Program-made: the position numbers and the translations under genes | The notes under the pieces: model-generated | Told to the model about the DNA's origin: nothing | Seen by the model: only the letters and a program-made list of their open reading frames with translations | Databases searched by the model: none | In this document: piece after piece, positions 8,429 to 16,878 of the stretch | How positions within the stretch are numbered: position 1 is the stretch's first letter | Layout: each line of letters opens with the position of its first letter | Assembly (NCBI GenBank): GCA_003221895.1 | Contig: QHUJ01000142.1 | Span: 1-52,124 of the forward strand | Length of the DNA stretch: 52,124 bases | Reading direction: 5' to 3' | From: Gemmatimonadota bacterium | GTDB taxonomy: Bacteria > Gemmatimonadota > Gemmatimonadetes > Gemmatimonadales > GWC2-71-9

Positions 8429-8465
8429 TGGCTACCTTGTCGATAGAAAGTTCCTGATACCTACC

Positions 8466-9437
8466 CTACGACAGCTGGCCCGCGTCACCTTCCTCCCACA
8501 TCTTCACGACGGCTCTGATCGTGCCCGGCGCATTCCCCTCGGCCCGGTTATTCGCCAGGACAAATGCCTCGACCCGCCGCCGGTGCGCTTGCGTCACCAG
8601 ACGCACCAGATCCTGTCGCAGACTCGGCAGCGGCTCCTGAACTCGATCGTACGGTTGAAACTGCTTTACCGCGTCAGCGTAACGCCGGCCCGGCTTCAAG
8701 AGCGCCCGCGCGACCGTGAAGTCGGCCGGGAAGGTCCATTTGAGGTCGAGCTGCTCACCGATCGAGGGCATCTCCGTCCAGGAGTTGAACACGTGCGCGA
8801 CGCGATTGCGCTTCATTACCTCGCCATGCAGATCCGTCATGAGCTCGGGATTCCGTAGCTCGACCCCGTAGCGAAAGTCGGCCGGCAGTTGACCGAGAAA
8901 ATCGTCCAGCTGATCGGCCCACTGCAGCGGATCGGGGAGATCCTTGCCGCGCATCGCCTGGAATTCGAACACGAACGGACCGGCGTGATCGCGGAACACG
9001 CGGCTGTATGGACCAAGCACGCCGTCCTTGAACAGCGTGGCGTTCAGGAAGTCGGGATTGCGCATCCCGGCGAGACCGGGTTGCGGCGCTTCCTGACCGA
9101 GTCGCTTGGCGGTGATGCGATCCCAGACCTTGCTGACGCAGGGAAAGCCGGGCGGCAACGCCCGCGCATAGGCTGCCAACTCTTCTTCTGAAGGTGGGTC
9201 GTAGAAGGCGCTGTCGATCCCGACGGTCCGAAACAGCGGATAGCGCGCGTACTCCTCGAGTCGCTTGGCGGGCTGCGGACCACGATAGCGGCGGTGGTAG
9301 ATGTCGCCGGTCCAACCGTCGTAGGTCCAGGTAGACGTTCCGAACCGAATGGTGGACGGTACGTGCTTTGCCAACGCCTCGACTTCGGGGCTTGGCGGTG
9401 GAAATGTCTCCGGTCCGAACAGGTCTGGCTGTGTCAT
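8466..9437 (-). CDS. DUF72 domain protein
   Basis: 323-residue member of the DUF72 family (YecE-like TIM barrel), function not established. Diagnostic segments are IRFGTSTWTYDGWTGDIYH near residue 30, FRTVGIDSAFYDPPSEEELAAYA, then FVFEFQ and DFRYGVELRNPELM in the barrel, and KWTFPADFTVARALLKPGR in the C-terminal part. The start is the ATG at 9437 (MTQPDLFG); an in-frame TTG at 9458 would add only seven unconserved residues. It diverges from imuB across a roughly 100-base gap and may share regulation with it. Confidence 0.9.
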   Translation of the reverse strand: MTQPDLFGPETFPPPSPEVEALAKHVPSTIRFGTSTWTYDGWTGDIYHRRYRGPQPAKRLEEYARYPLFRTVGIDSAFYDPPSEEELAAYARALPPGFPCVSKVWDRITAKRLGQEAPQPGLAGMRNPDFLNATLFKDGVLGPYSRVFRDHAGPFVFEFQAMRGKDLPDPLQWADQLDDFLGQLPADFRYGVELRNPELMTDLHGEVMKRNRVAHVFNSWTEMPSIGEQLDLKWTFPADFTVARALLKPGRRYADAVKQFQPYDRVQEPLPSLRQDLVRLVTQAHRRRVEAFVLANNRAEGNAPGTIRAVVKMWEEGDAGQLS

Positions 9438-9482
9438 TCGAAAGTCTAAATGTACCAATAGCTTAACTCATTCGCGGGGCTC

Positions 9483-9512
9483 TTGCGACATTGCCAGGCT
9501 TCGGGATATATT
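9483..9512 (+). promoter_or_regulatory. Possible promoter of the imuB-dnaE2 operon
   Basis: TTGCGA (9483-9488) and TATATT (9507-9512) are separated by 18 bases and lie 24 bases before the imuB ATG, giving a sigma-70-like arrangement. No E. coli-type or Gram-positive-type LexA box was recognised nearby. Evidence is the hexamers and their spacing only. Confidence 0.4.
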
Positions 9513-9536
9513 CGGGTCCCCTTGGTGACTTTGTCA

Positions 9537-10766
9537 ATGGCTCGGCATCCAACGAGTTTGTCCGCCGCCTGCGTCTGGATTCCTCTCTTCCCGCTTCGCT
9601 GTGAAGAGGCACGTCACGAAGGGCTGTCCGCTCTTCCCGCGGCCCTGCTCGCTCCCGACACCGCGCGCAAGCTCTGGCAGGTCTCCCCGCTCGCCCGTCA
9701 TGTGGGAGTACAGCCGGGGATGACCGTCAGCCAGGCGATTGGCCTCTGCCCCTCGCTGCGTCTCATCGAGCCTGATCCCGTGTATTACGACGAACAGTTT
9801 GCGTCTTTGCTCGCCGCACTGGGTGATGTCAGTCCCGTCGTCGAGTCCGCGGAACTTGGCCTCGTGTACGTGGGAGTCGATGGACTGGAAGGGATATACG
9901 GCTCTTCAGAAACAATAATCGCGGCAATTCATCGGTCCGTCAGACCATCAGACCGTCCGACCGTCCGACTGGGTTGGGGAGTGGGGAAATTCACCGCTTG
10001 GGTCGCGGCAAGCCGCGCCAAGCCGAGCGAAGCGATCGTCGTACCAGTTGGAGAAGAACAGAGTTTTCTCGCTTCCCAACCCATCGCAGTCCTGCCGCTC
10101 GATACCGATACGCACCGCCGCCTGCGCCGGCTCGGCATCCGCAGCCTCGGCGCGCTCGCGGCGCTTCCCGAAGCGGCGGTCACGGCGCAGTTCGGCGCGG
10201 TGGGAAGACGATTGTGGCAGCTGGCCGCCGGCCGTATCGCCGAGCCTGTCGAAGGGCGGGTCGCGCCCGAGCCCATTGTCGCCGCACTCACCTTTTTCAC
10301 ACCGGTCGGCGAGCGCGAGCTGCTCTCCCACTCGCTCGATCAGCTGATTGCACGCGCGCTCAAGCATCCGCGCCGCATCGGCTGGCGCGTGCATGCTCTA
10401 CGTGTCCGCGCCGATACTGAAGGAGGCGGCTCCTGGCTCAGCGCGCATCTGCTCAAGGAGCCCACCGCCGATGCGGCCCGGATCGCCGCGCCGCTCAAGA
10501 TTCGACTCGAGCAGTCACCGCCCACCGGCGGAGTCGAGCGGCTCGTTCTCGAGTTCACCGCGTTTGCCCCCGGCACGACGGAGCTGCAGCTCTTTGCGCG
10601 CGACGCGCAGGCCGCCGCCCGCGCCGGTCAACAACGCGCCCTGCAGAGCGCCGCTCGCGAAGTCCGGATGCGCGTCAAGCGAGCCGTTCTCTACCACATC
10701 ATCGAGGTCCAACCATGGTCGCGCATTCCCGAGCGCCGCTACGCACTGATCGACTACGAGCCGTAA
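9537..10766 (+). CDS. imuB: ImuB-like, probably inactive Y-family DNA polymerase
   Basis: Accessory subunit of the DnaE2 translesion mutasome, expected to link DnaE2 to the sliding clamp during damage-induced mutagenesis. About 409 residues with palm/fingers (CVWIPLFPLRCEE to about 115), thumb with helix-hairpin-helix (GIRSLGALAALPEAAVTAQFG) and little-finger parts. The catalytic acidic residues of active Y-family enzymes are missing: the first motif reads VWIPLFPL, and the usual SxDE reads SAELG. This matches the known loss of activity in ImuB. ATG 9537 is preferred over an upstream TTG. An octamer repeat array is translated in frame as RSVRPSDRPTVR at about residue 133, where relatives have a short loop before GxxKFxAWVAA. 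It is followed by a small gene and dnaE2; no imuA is present nearby. Confidence 0.9.
   Translation: MARHPTSLSAACVWIPLFPLRCEEARHEGLSALPAALLAPDTARKLWQVSPLARHVGVQPGMTVSQAIGLCPSLRLIEPDPVYYDEQFASLLAALGDVSPVVESAELGLVYVGVDGLEGIYGSSETIIAAIHRSVRPSDRPTVRLGWGVGKFTAWVAASRAKPSEAIVVPVGEEQSFLASQPIAVLPLDTDTHRRLRRLGIRSLGALAALPEAAVTAQFGAVGRRLWQLAAGRIAEPVEGRVAPEPIVAALTFFTPVGERELLSHSLDQLIARALKHPRRIGWRVHALRVRADTEGGGSWLSAHLLKEPTADAARIAAPLKIRLEQSPPTGGVERLVLEFTAFAPGTTELQLFARDAQAAARAGQQRALQSAAREVRMRVKRAVLYHIIEVQPWSRIPERRYALIDYEP
9933..9972. repeat. Octamer mini-repeat array inside imuB
   Basis: Five octamers in a row: CGGTCCGT, CAGACCAT, CAGACCGT, CCGACCGT, CCGACTGG. The frame of imuB stays open through it. Confidence 0.7.
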
Positions 10767-11002
10767 ACGAACCGCAGCCGGTGACGGTGGAAGTATATGA
10801 ATCCGGTGACATGACGGTCGGACGGCCTGACGGCCGGACGGTCGGAAAGGTTGAAGCCATTCTTGAATCGTGGCGACTCGATGACGAATGGTGGCGTGAA
10901 TCGATTTCGCGCTCGTACTTGGAATTGTTATTGGAAGGAGGGAAGCGGGTAGTGGTATTTCAGAATTTGCTGACTGGCCAATGGTTCATGCAGCAGCCTT
11001 GA
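10715..11002 (+). CDS. DUF6504-like small protein between imuB and dnaE2
   Basis: Up to 95 residues. The conserved part is the C-terminal half: VEAILESWRLDDEWWRESISRSYLELLLEGG then VVVFQNLLTGQWFMQQ, the W-x2-DEWWR and TGxWF pattern of DUF6504-type proteins that sit between imuB-like and dnaE2 genes in many bacteria. The role is unknown but conserved neighbourhood implies the mutasome. The ATG at 10715 overlaps imuB by 52 bases; GTG codons at 10781 or 10787 would begin just after imuB and fit the conserved domain better, so the first 22 residues are doubtful. Four octamer repeats are translated in frame as TVGRPDGRTVGK. The stop lies 22 bases inside dnaE2. Confidence 0.72.
   Translation: MVAHSRAPLRTDRLRAVNEPQPVTVEVYESGDMTVGRPDGRTVGKVEAILESWRLDDEWWRESISRSYLELLLEGGKRVVVFQNLLTGQWFMQQP
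10814..10845. repeat. Octamer mini-repeat array in the DUF6504-like gene
   Basis: Four exact-length units in reverse orientation: ACGGTCGG, ACGGCCTG, ACGGCCGG, ACGGTCGG. This is the cleanest copy of the family in the window. Confidence 0.75.
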
Positions 11003-14000
11003 TCGATCGGCCGTCAGGCCGTCAGGCCGCCAGCCCGCCCTATGCGGAGCTTCATTGCCACTCCGCGTTCTCTTTCCTGGACGGAGCCTCGCCGCCCGAC
11101 GATATCCTCGCCGAGGCGCACCGGCTGGGGTATCCCGCCATCGCGCTCACCGATCGCAACGGGATCTATGGCTCGCTCGCATTCGCGCATGCGGCGCAGC
11201 CCCTCGGCATCCAGGCGATCACCGGCGCCGCAGTCACACTCACGGACGGCTCGCAGCTGATTTTGCTGGCGGAAACGCCGCAGGGGTACGCGAACCTCTG
11301 CCGCCTGTTGACGGAGACGCACCTCGGCGCGGACCGGCTCGAGCCGCGGCTGCCGCTCTCCGCGATCGAAGCGCGGCACGAGGGGCTGATCATTCTGTCG
11401 GGCTCGCGCCGCGATGGATTGCTGCCGCGAACCCTGGAGACCGAAGGACTAAGTGCGACACGCAAACTCGCCGAACAATGCAGAGAAATGTTCGGACGAG
11501 ACCATTTTTTTGTTGAGATCCAGAGGAATCGAGTTCGGGGGGACCTGGCGACTAGTCGGGCTTTAATCGACGTGGCGGCAGACTCGCAACTTGGCGTCTT
11601 GGCAACTGGAAACGTGCATTATCACACTCGAGACCTCCACCGCTTACACGATGTCATGGTCGCGATCCGCCACCGGACGACCCTCGACGGCTCGCATCGG
11701 ATCAGAAATCCGAACAGCGAGTTTTACTTGCGGCCACTGGACGAAGTCGAATCGCTGTTCGCTGACTGTCCGGATGCTGTCGCCTCTACTTTGGCCATTG
11801 CCGGGCGCTGTAAGGCTTTCGATTTAACCCGCGACCTCGGCTACACCTTCCCCGACTTCCGCGGGGCCGAGCGCGCCCCCGCACCGCACGCTCTTGCCGA
11901 GCTGTGTCGCGCCCGGTTGGACGAGCGCTACCCCGAAGAGTCCGTCTATCGCGCTCAGGCCATCCGCCGGCTCGAGGAAGAGCTGAAGCTCATCGAGCTG
12001 CACAAGCTCAGCGGCTTCTTCCTCGTCTACCACGATCTGTTCGACCTCGCACGCGAAGTCGCGATCGATGTCCGGCGCGGGTCGCGCCGCGCGAGCGGCA
12101 ATCTGCTCCCCGGCCGGGGGCGCGGCTCATCCGTTTCTTCGATCGTCTGCTATCTGCTCGGCCTCTCGCACATAGATCCGATCGCCAACAAGCTCTTCCT
12201 CGGCCGCTTTCTGAACGAGACACTCGCCTCGGTGCCGGACATCGACCTCGATTTCCCGCGCGAGATCCGTGAAGAGCTGATCCGGCGCGTGTACACGCGC
12301 TACAGCGCCGAGCATGTGGGATTGGTGTGCTCGTTTCCGACCTACCGGCTGCGATCGGCGGTGCGGGAAATCGGCAAGGCGCTCGATTTGCCGCTCAGCG
12401 AAATCGAACTGGTAGCGAAACTGGCGGATGGGCGGGCGGACGGGCTGGCGGACGAGATGGATCACCTTCCAGGATTTGCCGATCGGAAGAACTCTCCGTT
12501 ATGGAAGTCGCTCTGCGAGCTGGCACACGAAATCCGCGGGCTGCCGCGCCACGTATCCCAGCATCCGGGCGGAATGATCATCTCGTCCCGCCCGCTCATC
12601 GAGCTCGTGCCGCTCGAGCGCGCCGCGATGGAAGACCGCATCGTCTGCCAATGGGACAAGGACTCCTGCGACGACGCGCGCTTCATCAAGATCGACTTCC
12701 TCGCGCTCGGCATGCTGTCGCTCGTCGAAGAATGTGTTGAGCTGATCGCGCGACGGACCGGAGCACCACCCGATCTCTCGCGCATCGATTTCGCAGATCC
12801 GGCGATCTACGATCGTATCTGCGCTGGTGACACGATCGGACTCTTTCAAATCGAGAGCCGCGCGCAAATCCAGATGATTCGCCGCAGCCGGCCGCGCAAC
12901 CTCGAGGACCTCGCCGTCGAGGTCGCGATCGTGCGGCCCGGACCGATCGTCGGCGGCGCGGTGAACCCGTACGTGCGCCGGCGCGAAGAGCAGCGCCGCG
13001 CGCACGCCGCCGGCCAACCGTACGAGCCTCCCGTCGATCATCCGCTGCTGCGCGAATGCCTCGGCGAAACACTCGGCGTCATTCTCTACCAGGATCAGGT
13101 GCTGCAGGTCTGCCAGGCGCTCGCGGGATTTACGACGGGACAGTCCGAGGCCCTGCGCCGCGCGATGAGCCGCCGCCGGTCGCACGACCTGATCGCGGGG
13201 TTTTGGGATGAATTCCGCACCGGCGCCCTCGCCCGCGGCGTCCCCGAGAAAACGGCGGAGAAAGTCTTCAGTCAGGTGATTGCGTTCAGCGAGTTCGGAT
13301 TCCCCAAGTCGCATGCGGCAGCGTTTGGCCTGCTCGCGTATCAATCGGCGTGGCTCAGGCACTATTACCCCGTCGAGTACTACGTCGCCCTCTTCAATAA
13401 TCAGCCGATGGGCTTCTACTCGCTCGACGCGCTTGGCCGCGACGCGCTGCGCAACGGCATCGATATGAGATTGCCGGACATCAATCGCAGTGACGTGTGG
13501 AGCACGGTCGAAGACGGCGCACTGCGAATTGGTTTGGGGTTCATCCGTCACTGGAGTGAAGAAACCGCAACCGCTACGGTCGAAGCGCGAGACAAGAATG
13601 GACCATTCAAGAGCGTGGGCGACTTCATTCGCCGCGCTCCCCCCCTGCTCAAACGCACGGCTATCGAAGCGTTGATGTGGGTCGGCGGCTGCGATGCCTT
13701 CGGTTTGACACGCCGCGAATTGTTGTGGCAGGTCGGTCTCTGGCTGCCGCCCAAGGCGTCACGCTCGGTCGACGGCCGCGGTCGCCGGCAGCTCGAGCTG
13801 GCTCTGAACCATCCTCACGAGCTGCTCGCTTTCGGCGGCCTCGCCCCACACGAGCGTCTGCTCGCCGAGTACGCCACGCTCGGTTTCTCGGCCAGCGGGC
13901 ATCCGTTGTCATTGGTCCGCAATGCTTTACCGCCCGGACTCACGCTCAATCGTGATCTGAACGGTTTGCAAGCCGGCGTGAAATGTCAGGTGGCCGGTCT

Positions 14001-14343
14001 GGTCGTCGCGAGGCAGCGACCGGAGACAGCCAAGGGCATCGTTTTTCTCCTCGTCGAAGACGAAACGGGAATGACCAACGTGATCGTGCGACCCGATGTC
14101 TACGATCGCCACCGCGCGGCCGTGCGCGGCGAGCCGTTCGTGCTGGTAACCGGTAAATTGGCCAAAGACGACGGAACCGTGAACGTGCTGGCGGAGAAGG
14201 TGGAAGGACTCCAATCTGACGTGCGGCGTGTGGCACGCGGCGCAGACCAGTCAGACTTCGATGCCGCACGCGCCGCGCCACATGCATTTTCATTCCTCCG
14301 GGCCATGCGTCGAGTCGCGCCCGATTCGAAAGATTGGGGATGA
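10981..14343 (+). CDS. dnaE2: Error-prone DNA polymerase DnaE2
   Basis: C-family polymerase alpha paralogue that performs damage-induced translesion synthesis with ImuB. The 1120 residues contain a PHP domain (AELHCHSAFSFLDGAS near residue 22, then LTDRNGIYG), the catalytic palm with PDIDLDFP near residue 420 and KIDFLALGML, the fingers with the YQDQVL and FGFPKSHAAAFG segments, and a C-terminal OB fold (VKCQVAGLVVARQRPETAKG). The ATG at 10981 overlaps the small upstream gene by 22 bases. Residues about 9-19 are encoded by octamer repeats, so the natural N terminus may have been altered. Its stop overlaps the next ATG (ATGA). Clear family assignment; the damage-inducible role comes from the family, not from a LexA site seen here. 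Confidence 0.95.
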   Translation: MVHAAALIDRPSGRQAASPPYAELHCHSAFSFLDGASPPDDILAEAHRLGYPAIALTDRNGIYGSLAFAHAAQPLGIQAITGAAVTLTDGSQLILLAETPQGYANLCRLLTETHLGADRLEPRLPLSAIEARHEGLIILSGSRRDGLLPRTLETEGLSATRKLAEQCREMFGRDHFFVEIQRNRVRGDLATSRALIDVAADSQLGVLATGNVHYHTRDLHRLHDVMVAIRHRTTLDGSHRIRNPNSEFYLRPLDEVESLFADCPDAVASTLAIAGRCKAFDLTRDLGYTFPDFRGAERAPAPHALAELCRARLDERYPEESVYRAQAIRRLEEELKLIELHKLSGFFLVYHDLFDLAREVAIDVRRGSRRASGNLLPGRGRGSSVSSIVCYLLGLSHIDPIANKLFLGRFLNETLASVPDIDLDFPREIREELIRRVYTRYSAEHVGLVCSFPTYRLRSAVREIGKALDLPLSEIELVAKLADGRADGLADEMDHLPGFADRKNSPLWKSLCELAHEIRGLPRHVSQHPGGMIISSRPLIELVPLERAAMEDRIVCQWDKDSCDDARFIKIDFLALGMLSLVEECVELIARRTGAPPDLSRIDFADPAIYDRICAGDTIGLFQIESRAQIQMIRRSRPRNLEDLAVEVAIVRPGPIVGGAVNPYVRRREEQRRAHAAGQPYEPPVDHPLLRECLGETLGVILYQDQVLQVCQALAGFTTGQSEALRRAMSRRRSHDLIAGFWDEFRTGALARGVPEKTAEKVFSQVIAFSEFGFPKSHAAAFGLLAYQSAWLRHYYPVEYYVALFNNQPMGFYSLDALGRDALRNGIDMRLPDINRSDVWSTVEDGALRIGLGFIRHWSEETATATVEARDKNGPFKSVGDFIRRAPPLLKRTAIEALMWVGGCDAFGLTRRELLWQVGLWLPPKASRSVDGRGRRQLELALNHPHELLAFGGLAPHERLLAEYATLGFSASGHPLSLVRNALPPGLTLNRDLNGLQAGVKCQVAGLVVARQRPETAKGIVFLLVEDETGMTNVIVRPDVYDRHRAAVRGEPFVLVTGKLAKDDGTVNVLAEKVEGLQSDVRRVARGADQSDFDAARAAPHAFSFLRAMRRVAPDSKDWG
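11007..11038. repeat. Octamer mini-repeat array at the start of dnaE2
   Basis: Four forward units: TCGGCCGT, CAGGCCGT, CAGGCCGC, CAGCCCGC, translated in frame near DRPSGRQAASPP before the PHP domain. A weaker relative (GCGGACGG, GCTGGCGG) lies at about 12429-12457 in the same gene. Confidence 0.7.
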
Positions 14344-14921
14344 CCGCGTCTCCCTGCACCCTGGGCTTTCGCGTGAAATCCGGCTGGACCGCCGTGGTGT
14401 TGCTTGCGGGTCCCAGGAATGCGCCGCGGGTCGTGGACAGTCGCGTTGTGGAGCTGAGTGATCCGCGTGTCCCCCACTCCCGCCAGCCCTATCACGCCGC
14501 TTTCGGGACTGCTCAAACCGACAAGCGAGTGGTCGACCGACTGATTCTCGGCATCGAACGGCTTTCGCGTGCGAAGATCGCAGCCTTGGTGGGAGCCACG
14601 CGCGATGAGTATCGACTCAGCGGCGCTGGAGTCGTCGTCGCCTCGCTCACCGACCCCGCGACGATCGCAAACCAGCACATGCGCGCCCACGCCTCGGAAG
14701 GCCGCCTCTTTCGGTCAGTCACAGCCGACGGTCTCGAGCGTTGTGGCGTGAAAACCCGAATTGTCCTCGAGCACGACGTGTACGAAACCCTTGCCAAGAG
14801 GCTGCGGCGGCCGCCGGCCAAGGTGAAGACTCAGATCTCGGACCTGGGTGAGCACATCAGCCCTTGGCGGGCCGAGCAGAAGGTCGCCGCTGCGGCGGCG
14901 TGGCTGGTCCTAGCCGGTTAA
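14340..14921 (+). CDS. Unknown protein coupled to dnaE2
   Basis: 193 residues from the ATG at 14340, which overlaps the dnaE2 stop as ATGA, so translation is probably coupled. The N terminus (LGFRVKSGWTAVVLLAG then APRVVDSRVVELSDP) looks like two long beta strands with a turn, followed by helices (KRVVDRLILGIERLSRAKIAAL), an ASLTDPATIANQHMRAHASEG segment and a Lys-rich tail (RLRRPPAKVKTQISDLG). The strand order is reminiscent of RNase H-like or actin-like folds, but this is speculation. No signal peptide or membrane segment. The same pair, dnaE2 followed by this gene, would be worth tracing in relatives. Confidence 0.75.
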   Translation: MTASPCTLGFRVKSGWTAVVLLAGPRNAPRVVDSRVVELSDPRVPHSRQPYHAAFGTAQTDKRVVDRLILGIERLSRAKIAALVGATRDEYRLSGAGVVVASLTDPATIANQHMRAHASEGRLFRSVTADGLERCGVKTRIVLEHDVYETLAKRLRRPPAKVKTQISDLGEHISPWRAEQKVAAAAAWLVLAG

Positions 14922-14956
14922 TGGCATTTCCGACCACAAAACCACATCCTCTAGGC

Positions 14957-15910
14957 ATGCGACGCCTGGCCTGCCTGCTCTTGCTGACGGCGTGCGGTGG
15001 TAAGCCGTCGCCGGAGAAGACCGCTCCGGTCGGCCCGCCGCCGGCCGCGCCTGCCCTGCGACCCATCGATCGCACGCTCCATGCGCTGAGCGTCAACGGC
15101 ACCCGCCTGACGTACCGGATCAACGGCGACTCGGGCGCGACCGTTGTCTTCATTCACGGCACCTTCGGCGATCTCAACGCGTGGGGCGGCCAGGAAGCGC
15201 TCTTCGCGCAGGGCTATCGCGTGCTGGTCTACAGCCGCCGCTATCATCCACCGAACCCGCCGGTGGAAGACAACGAGACGTACTCGCCCAAACTGCACGC
15301 CGAAGACCTGGCCGCGCTGCTGCTGACCCTGGACGTCGCGCCCGCCCACATCATCGGGTCCTCGTACGGCGCGTATGTGGCGCTGGCGTTGGCGCGCGCA
15401 CACCCGGAACTGGTTCGCTCGCTGGTACTTGCCGAGCCGCCCATGTTCCCGCTGCTGTCCGGCTCGGAGCTGGGAGACTCGGTGCGCCGGGCCTTCTTCA
15501 CGAACGCGCTGGACCCCGCTCGCCGGGCCCTGGCTCACGGGGATTCGGTTGCAGGGATCCGCATGTTCTACGATGGGCTGAGCGGTGGGTTCGGGCGGTT
15601 CGATCACCTGCCGACGGCGGCACGGGCGAACCTGCTGGCACACGCCTTCGAATTCCGGCGCGAGATGCTGGCAAATCGCGAGCAGTACCTCCCGACCATT
15701 TCATGCGCCGAGCTCGGGCGCGTGGCGACGCCGACTCTGCTGCTGCGGGGGGAACGCAGCCCGCGGGCCTTCCAGCTGATCGACGACGAGCTCGCGCGCT
15801 GTATGCAGAGCGATACCACCGTGGTCATCCCGGCCAGCGGCCACCCGGTACACTCGGGCAATCCCGCGTATTACAATCTGGTGGTCCTGAGGTACTTGGC
15901 GGTCCACTAG
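14957..15910 (+). CDS. Lipoprotein alpha/beta hydrolase
   Basis: Serine hydrolase anchored outside the cytoplasm. MRRLACLLLLTACGG is a lipoprotein signal with Cys14 as the lipidated residue, followed by a Pro/Ala linker. The fold shows the oxyanion strand VVFIHGTFGDLNAWG, the nucleophile elbow GSSYGAY (GxSxG) and a late His in ASGHPVHSGNP. Length 317. An ATG at 14921 overlaps the preceding stop as TAATG and would give a longer N-terminal region; the 14957 start gives a more typical signal peptide. The stop overlaps the GTG of the next gene by one base. Substrate is unknown; esterase or haloperoxidase-like members share this layout. Confidence 0.87.
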   Translation: MRRLACLLLLTACGGKPSPEKTAPVGPPPAAPALRPIDRTLHALSVNGTRLTYRINGDSGATVVFIHGTFGDLNAWGGQEALFAQGYRVLVYSRRYHPPNPPVEDNETYSPKLHAEDLAALLLTLDVAPAHIIGSSYGAYVALALARAHPELVRSLVLAEPPMFPLLSGSELGDSVRRAFFTNALDPARRALAHGDSVAGIRMFYDGLSGGFGRFDHLPTAARANLLAHAFEFRREMLANREQYLPTISCAELGRVATPTLLLRGERSPRAFQLIDDELARCMQSDTTVVIPASGHPVHSGNPAYYNLVVLRYLAVH

Positions 15911-16866
15911 TGTCGCGCGGTTCGCATCTCGCTTTGGTCGTTGTGCTGCTCGCCGCCGCGCCCGCGGCAGCGCAGAGCCGTAGTGCGCAGCGCCTCGCCG
16001 CTGCTCAGGAGCTCATCGGCAGACAGCAGCTCGACAGCGCCGACATCGACTTAGCGGGCGCGCTCGAAACCGCTCCGTACATCATGGACAGCTGCTGGGC
16101 GTATGTGTGGCGGGGCGTGCTGGAATACGAGCGCGGCCACTATCGCCTTGCGCGACTCAGCTTCCGGCGCGCGTTCGCGCTGTATCCCGAGCCCGGCATC
16201 CGCGGTCTCGACACGATCGCTCCGGGACTCGCGACGCTCTTCGACGGCGAATTCCGCGCAATTCGCACGTTCCAGAAATGGGACCTCGATCAACCGGCGC
16301 GGTGGGTAACGAGACCGCAGCTCGATTACCCGCGCGAGCTGCGCACGCGACGCTTGTCGGGATACGCGGTCGTCCGAATGATCGTGGATACGCTGGGACG
16401 CGTGAATGAGGAGAGCATCGAGATCGTGGACATCCCGGATTCCGCGTTCACGCGGCCGGTGAAGCAGATGATGTCGCACGTCGTCTTCAGCCCGGCACGG
16501 ATTGGCGGCAAACCGGTGCGCAGTCTTGTCGCTTGCAAGTTCAACCTGACGCCGCCCTCGCCTCGGGACCCCGTGCGTCTCATCGAGCGCGCGCGCGTGC
16601 TGGTGCGGACGGGACTGCCCGACAGCGCGCTGACGTTGCTCGACGATGCCCTCGATCCGGTGAATGGCGCTACGCCCGCGGTGCGCGTGTATGCCGAGCT
16701 GGTGCGCGGCACGGCCTGGCGGGCGAAGCACGACACGGCGCGTGCCGCAGGCTCGGTTCAATTGGGGTTGGGCCACTATTACGAGCTGCAGGCGCAGGGC
16801 GTCGACTTCGCTCCCTTCCTCCGCAGCCTGGCGGACTCGCTGCGCCTGACCGCACGCCGGGACTGA
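15910..16866 (+). CDS. Exported TonB C-terminal domain protein
   Basis: 318 residues starting at GTG 15910, which shares one base with the previous stop (TAGTG). A signal peptide (LALVVVLLAAAPAAAQS) is followed by a helical tetratricopeptide-like segment (residues about 25-100) and then a TonB C-terminal fold: RPQLDYPRELRTRRLSGYAVVRMIVDTLGRV matches the conserved YP-x-E/A-x-R and V-x-F-x-V-D-x-x-G pattern. The rest is again helical. It lacks an N-terminal membrane anchor of classical TonB, so it is probably a periplasmic protein that borrowed the domain. It closes the imuB-to-here run of same-strand genes, converging on the Lhr gene 12 bases away. Confidence 0.82.
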   Translation: MSRGSHLALVVVLLAAAPAAAQSRSAQRLAAAQELIGRQQLDSADIDLAGALETAPYIMDSCWAYVWRGVLEYERGHYRLARLSFRRAFALYPEPGIRGLDTIAPGLATLFDGEFRAIRTFQKWDLDQPARWVTRPQLDYPRELRTRRLSGYAVVRMIVDTLGRVNEESIEIVDIPDSAFTRPVKQMMSHVVFSPARIGGKPVRSLVACKFNLTPPSPRDPVRLIERARVLVRTGLPDSALTLLDDALDPVNGATPAVRVYAELVRGTAWRAKHDTARAAGSVQLGLGHYYELQAQGVDFAPFLRSLADSLRLTARRD

Positions 16867-16878
16867 AGACCGAGGAGT

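Noticed and set aside
9438-9536. LexA box before imuB
   Set aside because: Neither the CTGT-N8-ACAG nor the GAAC-N4-GTTC type is present; the LexA motif of this lineage is not known to me.
15181-15909. N-terminal extension of the TonB-domain gene
   Set aside because: This part lies within the alpha/beta hydrolase gene in another frame; the signal peptide starts at GTG 15910.
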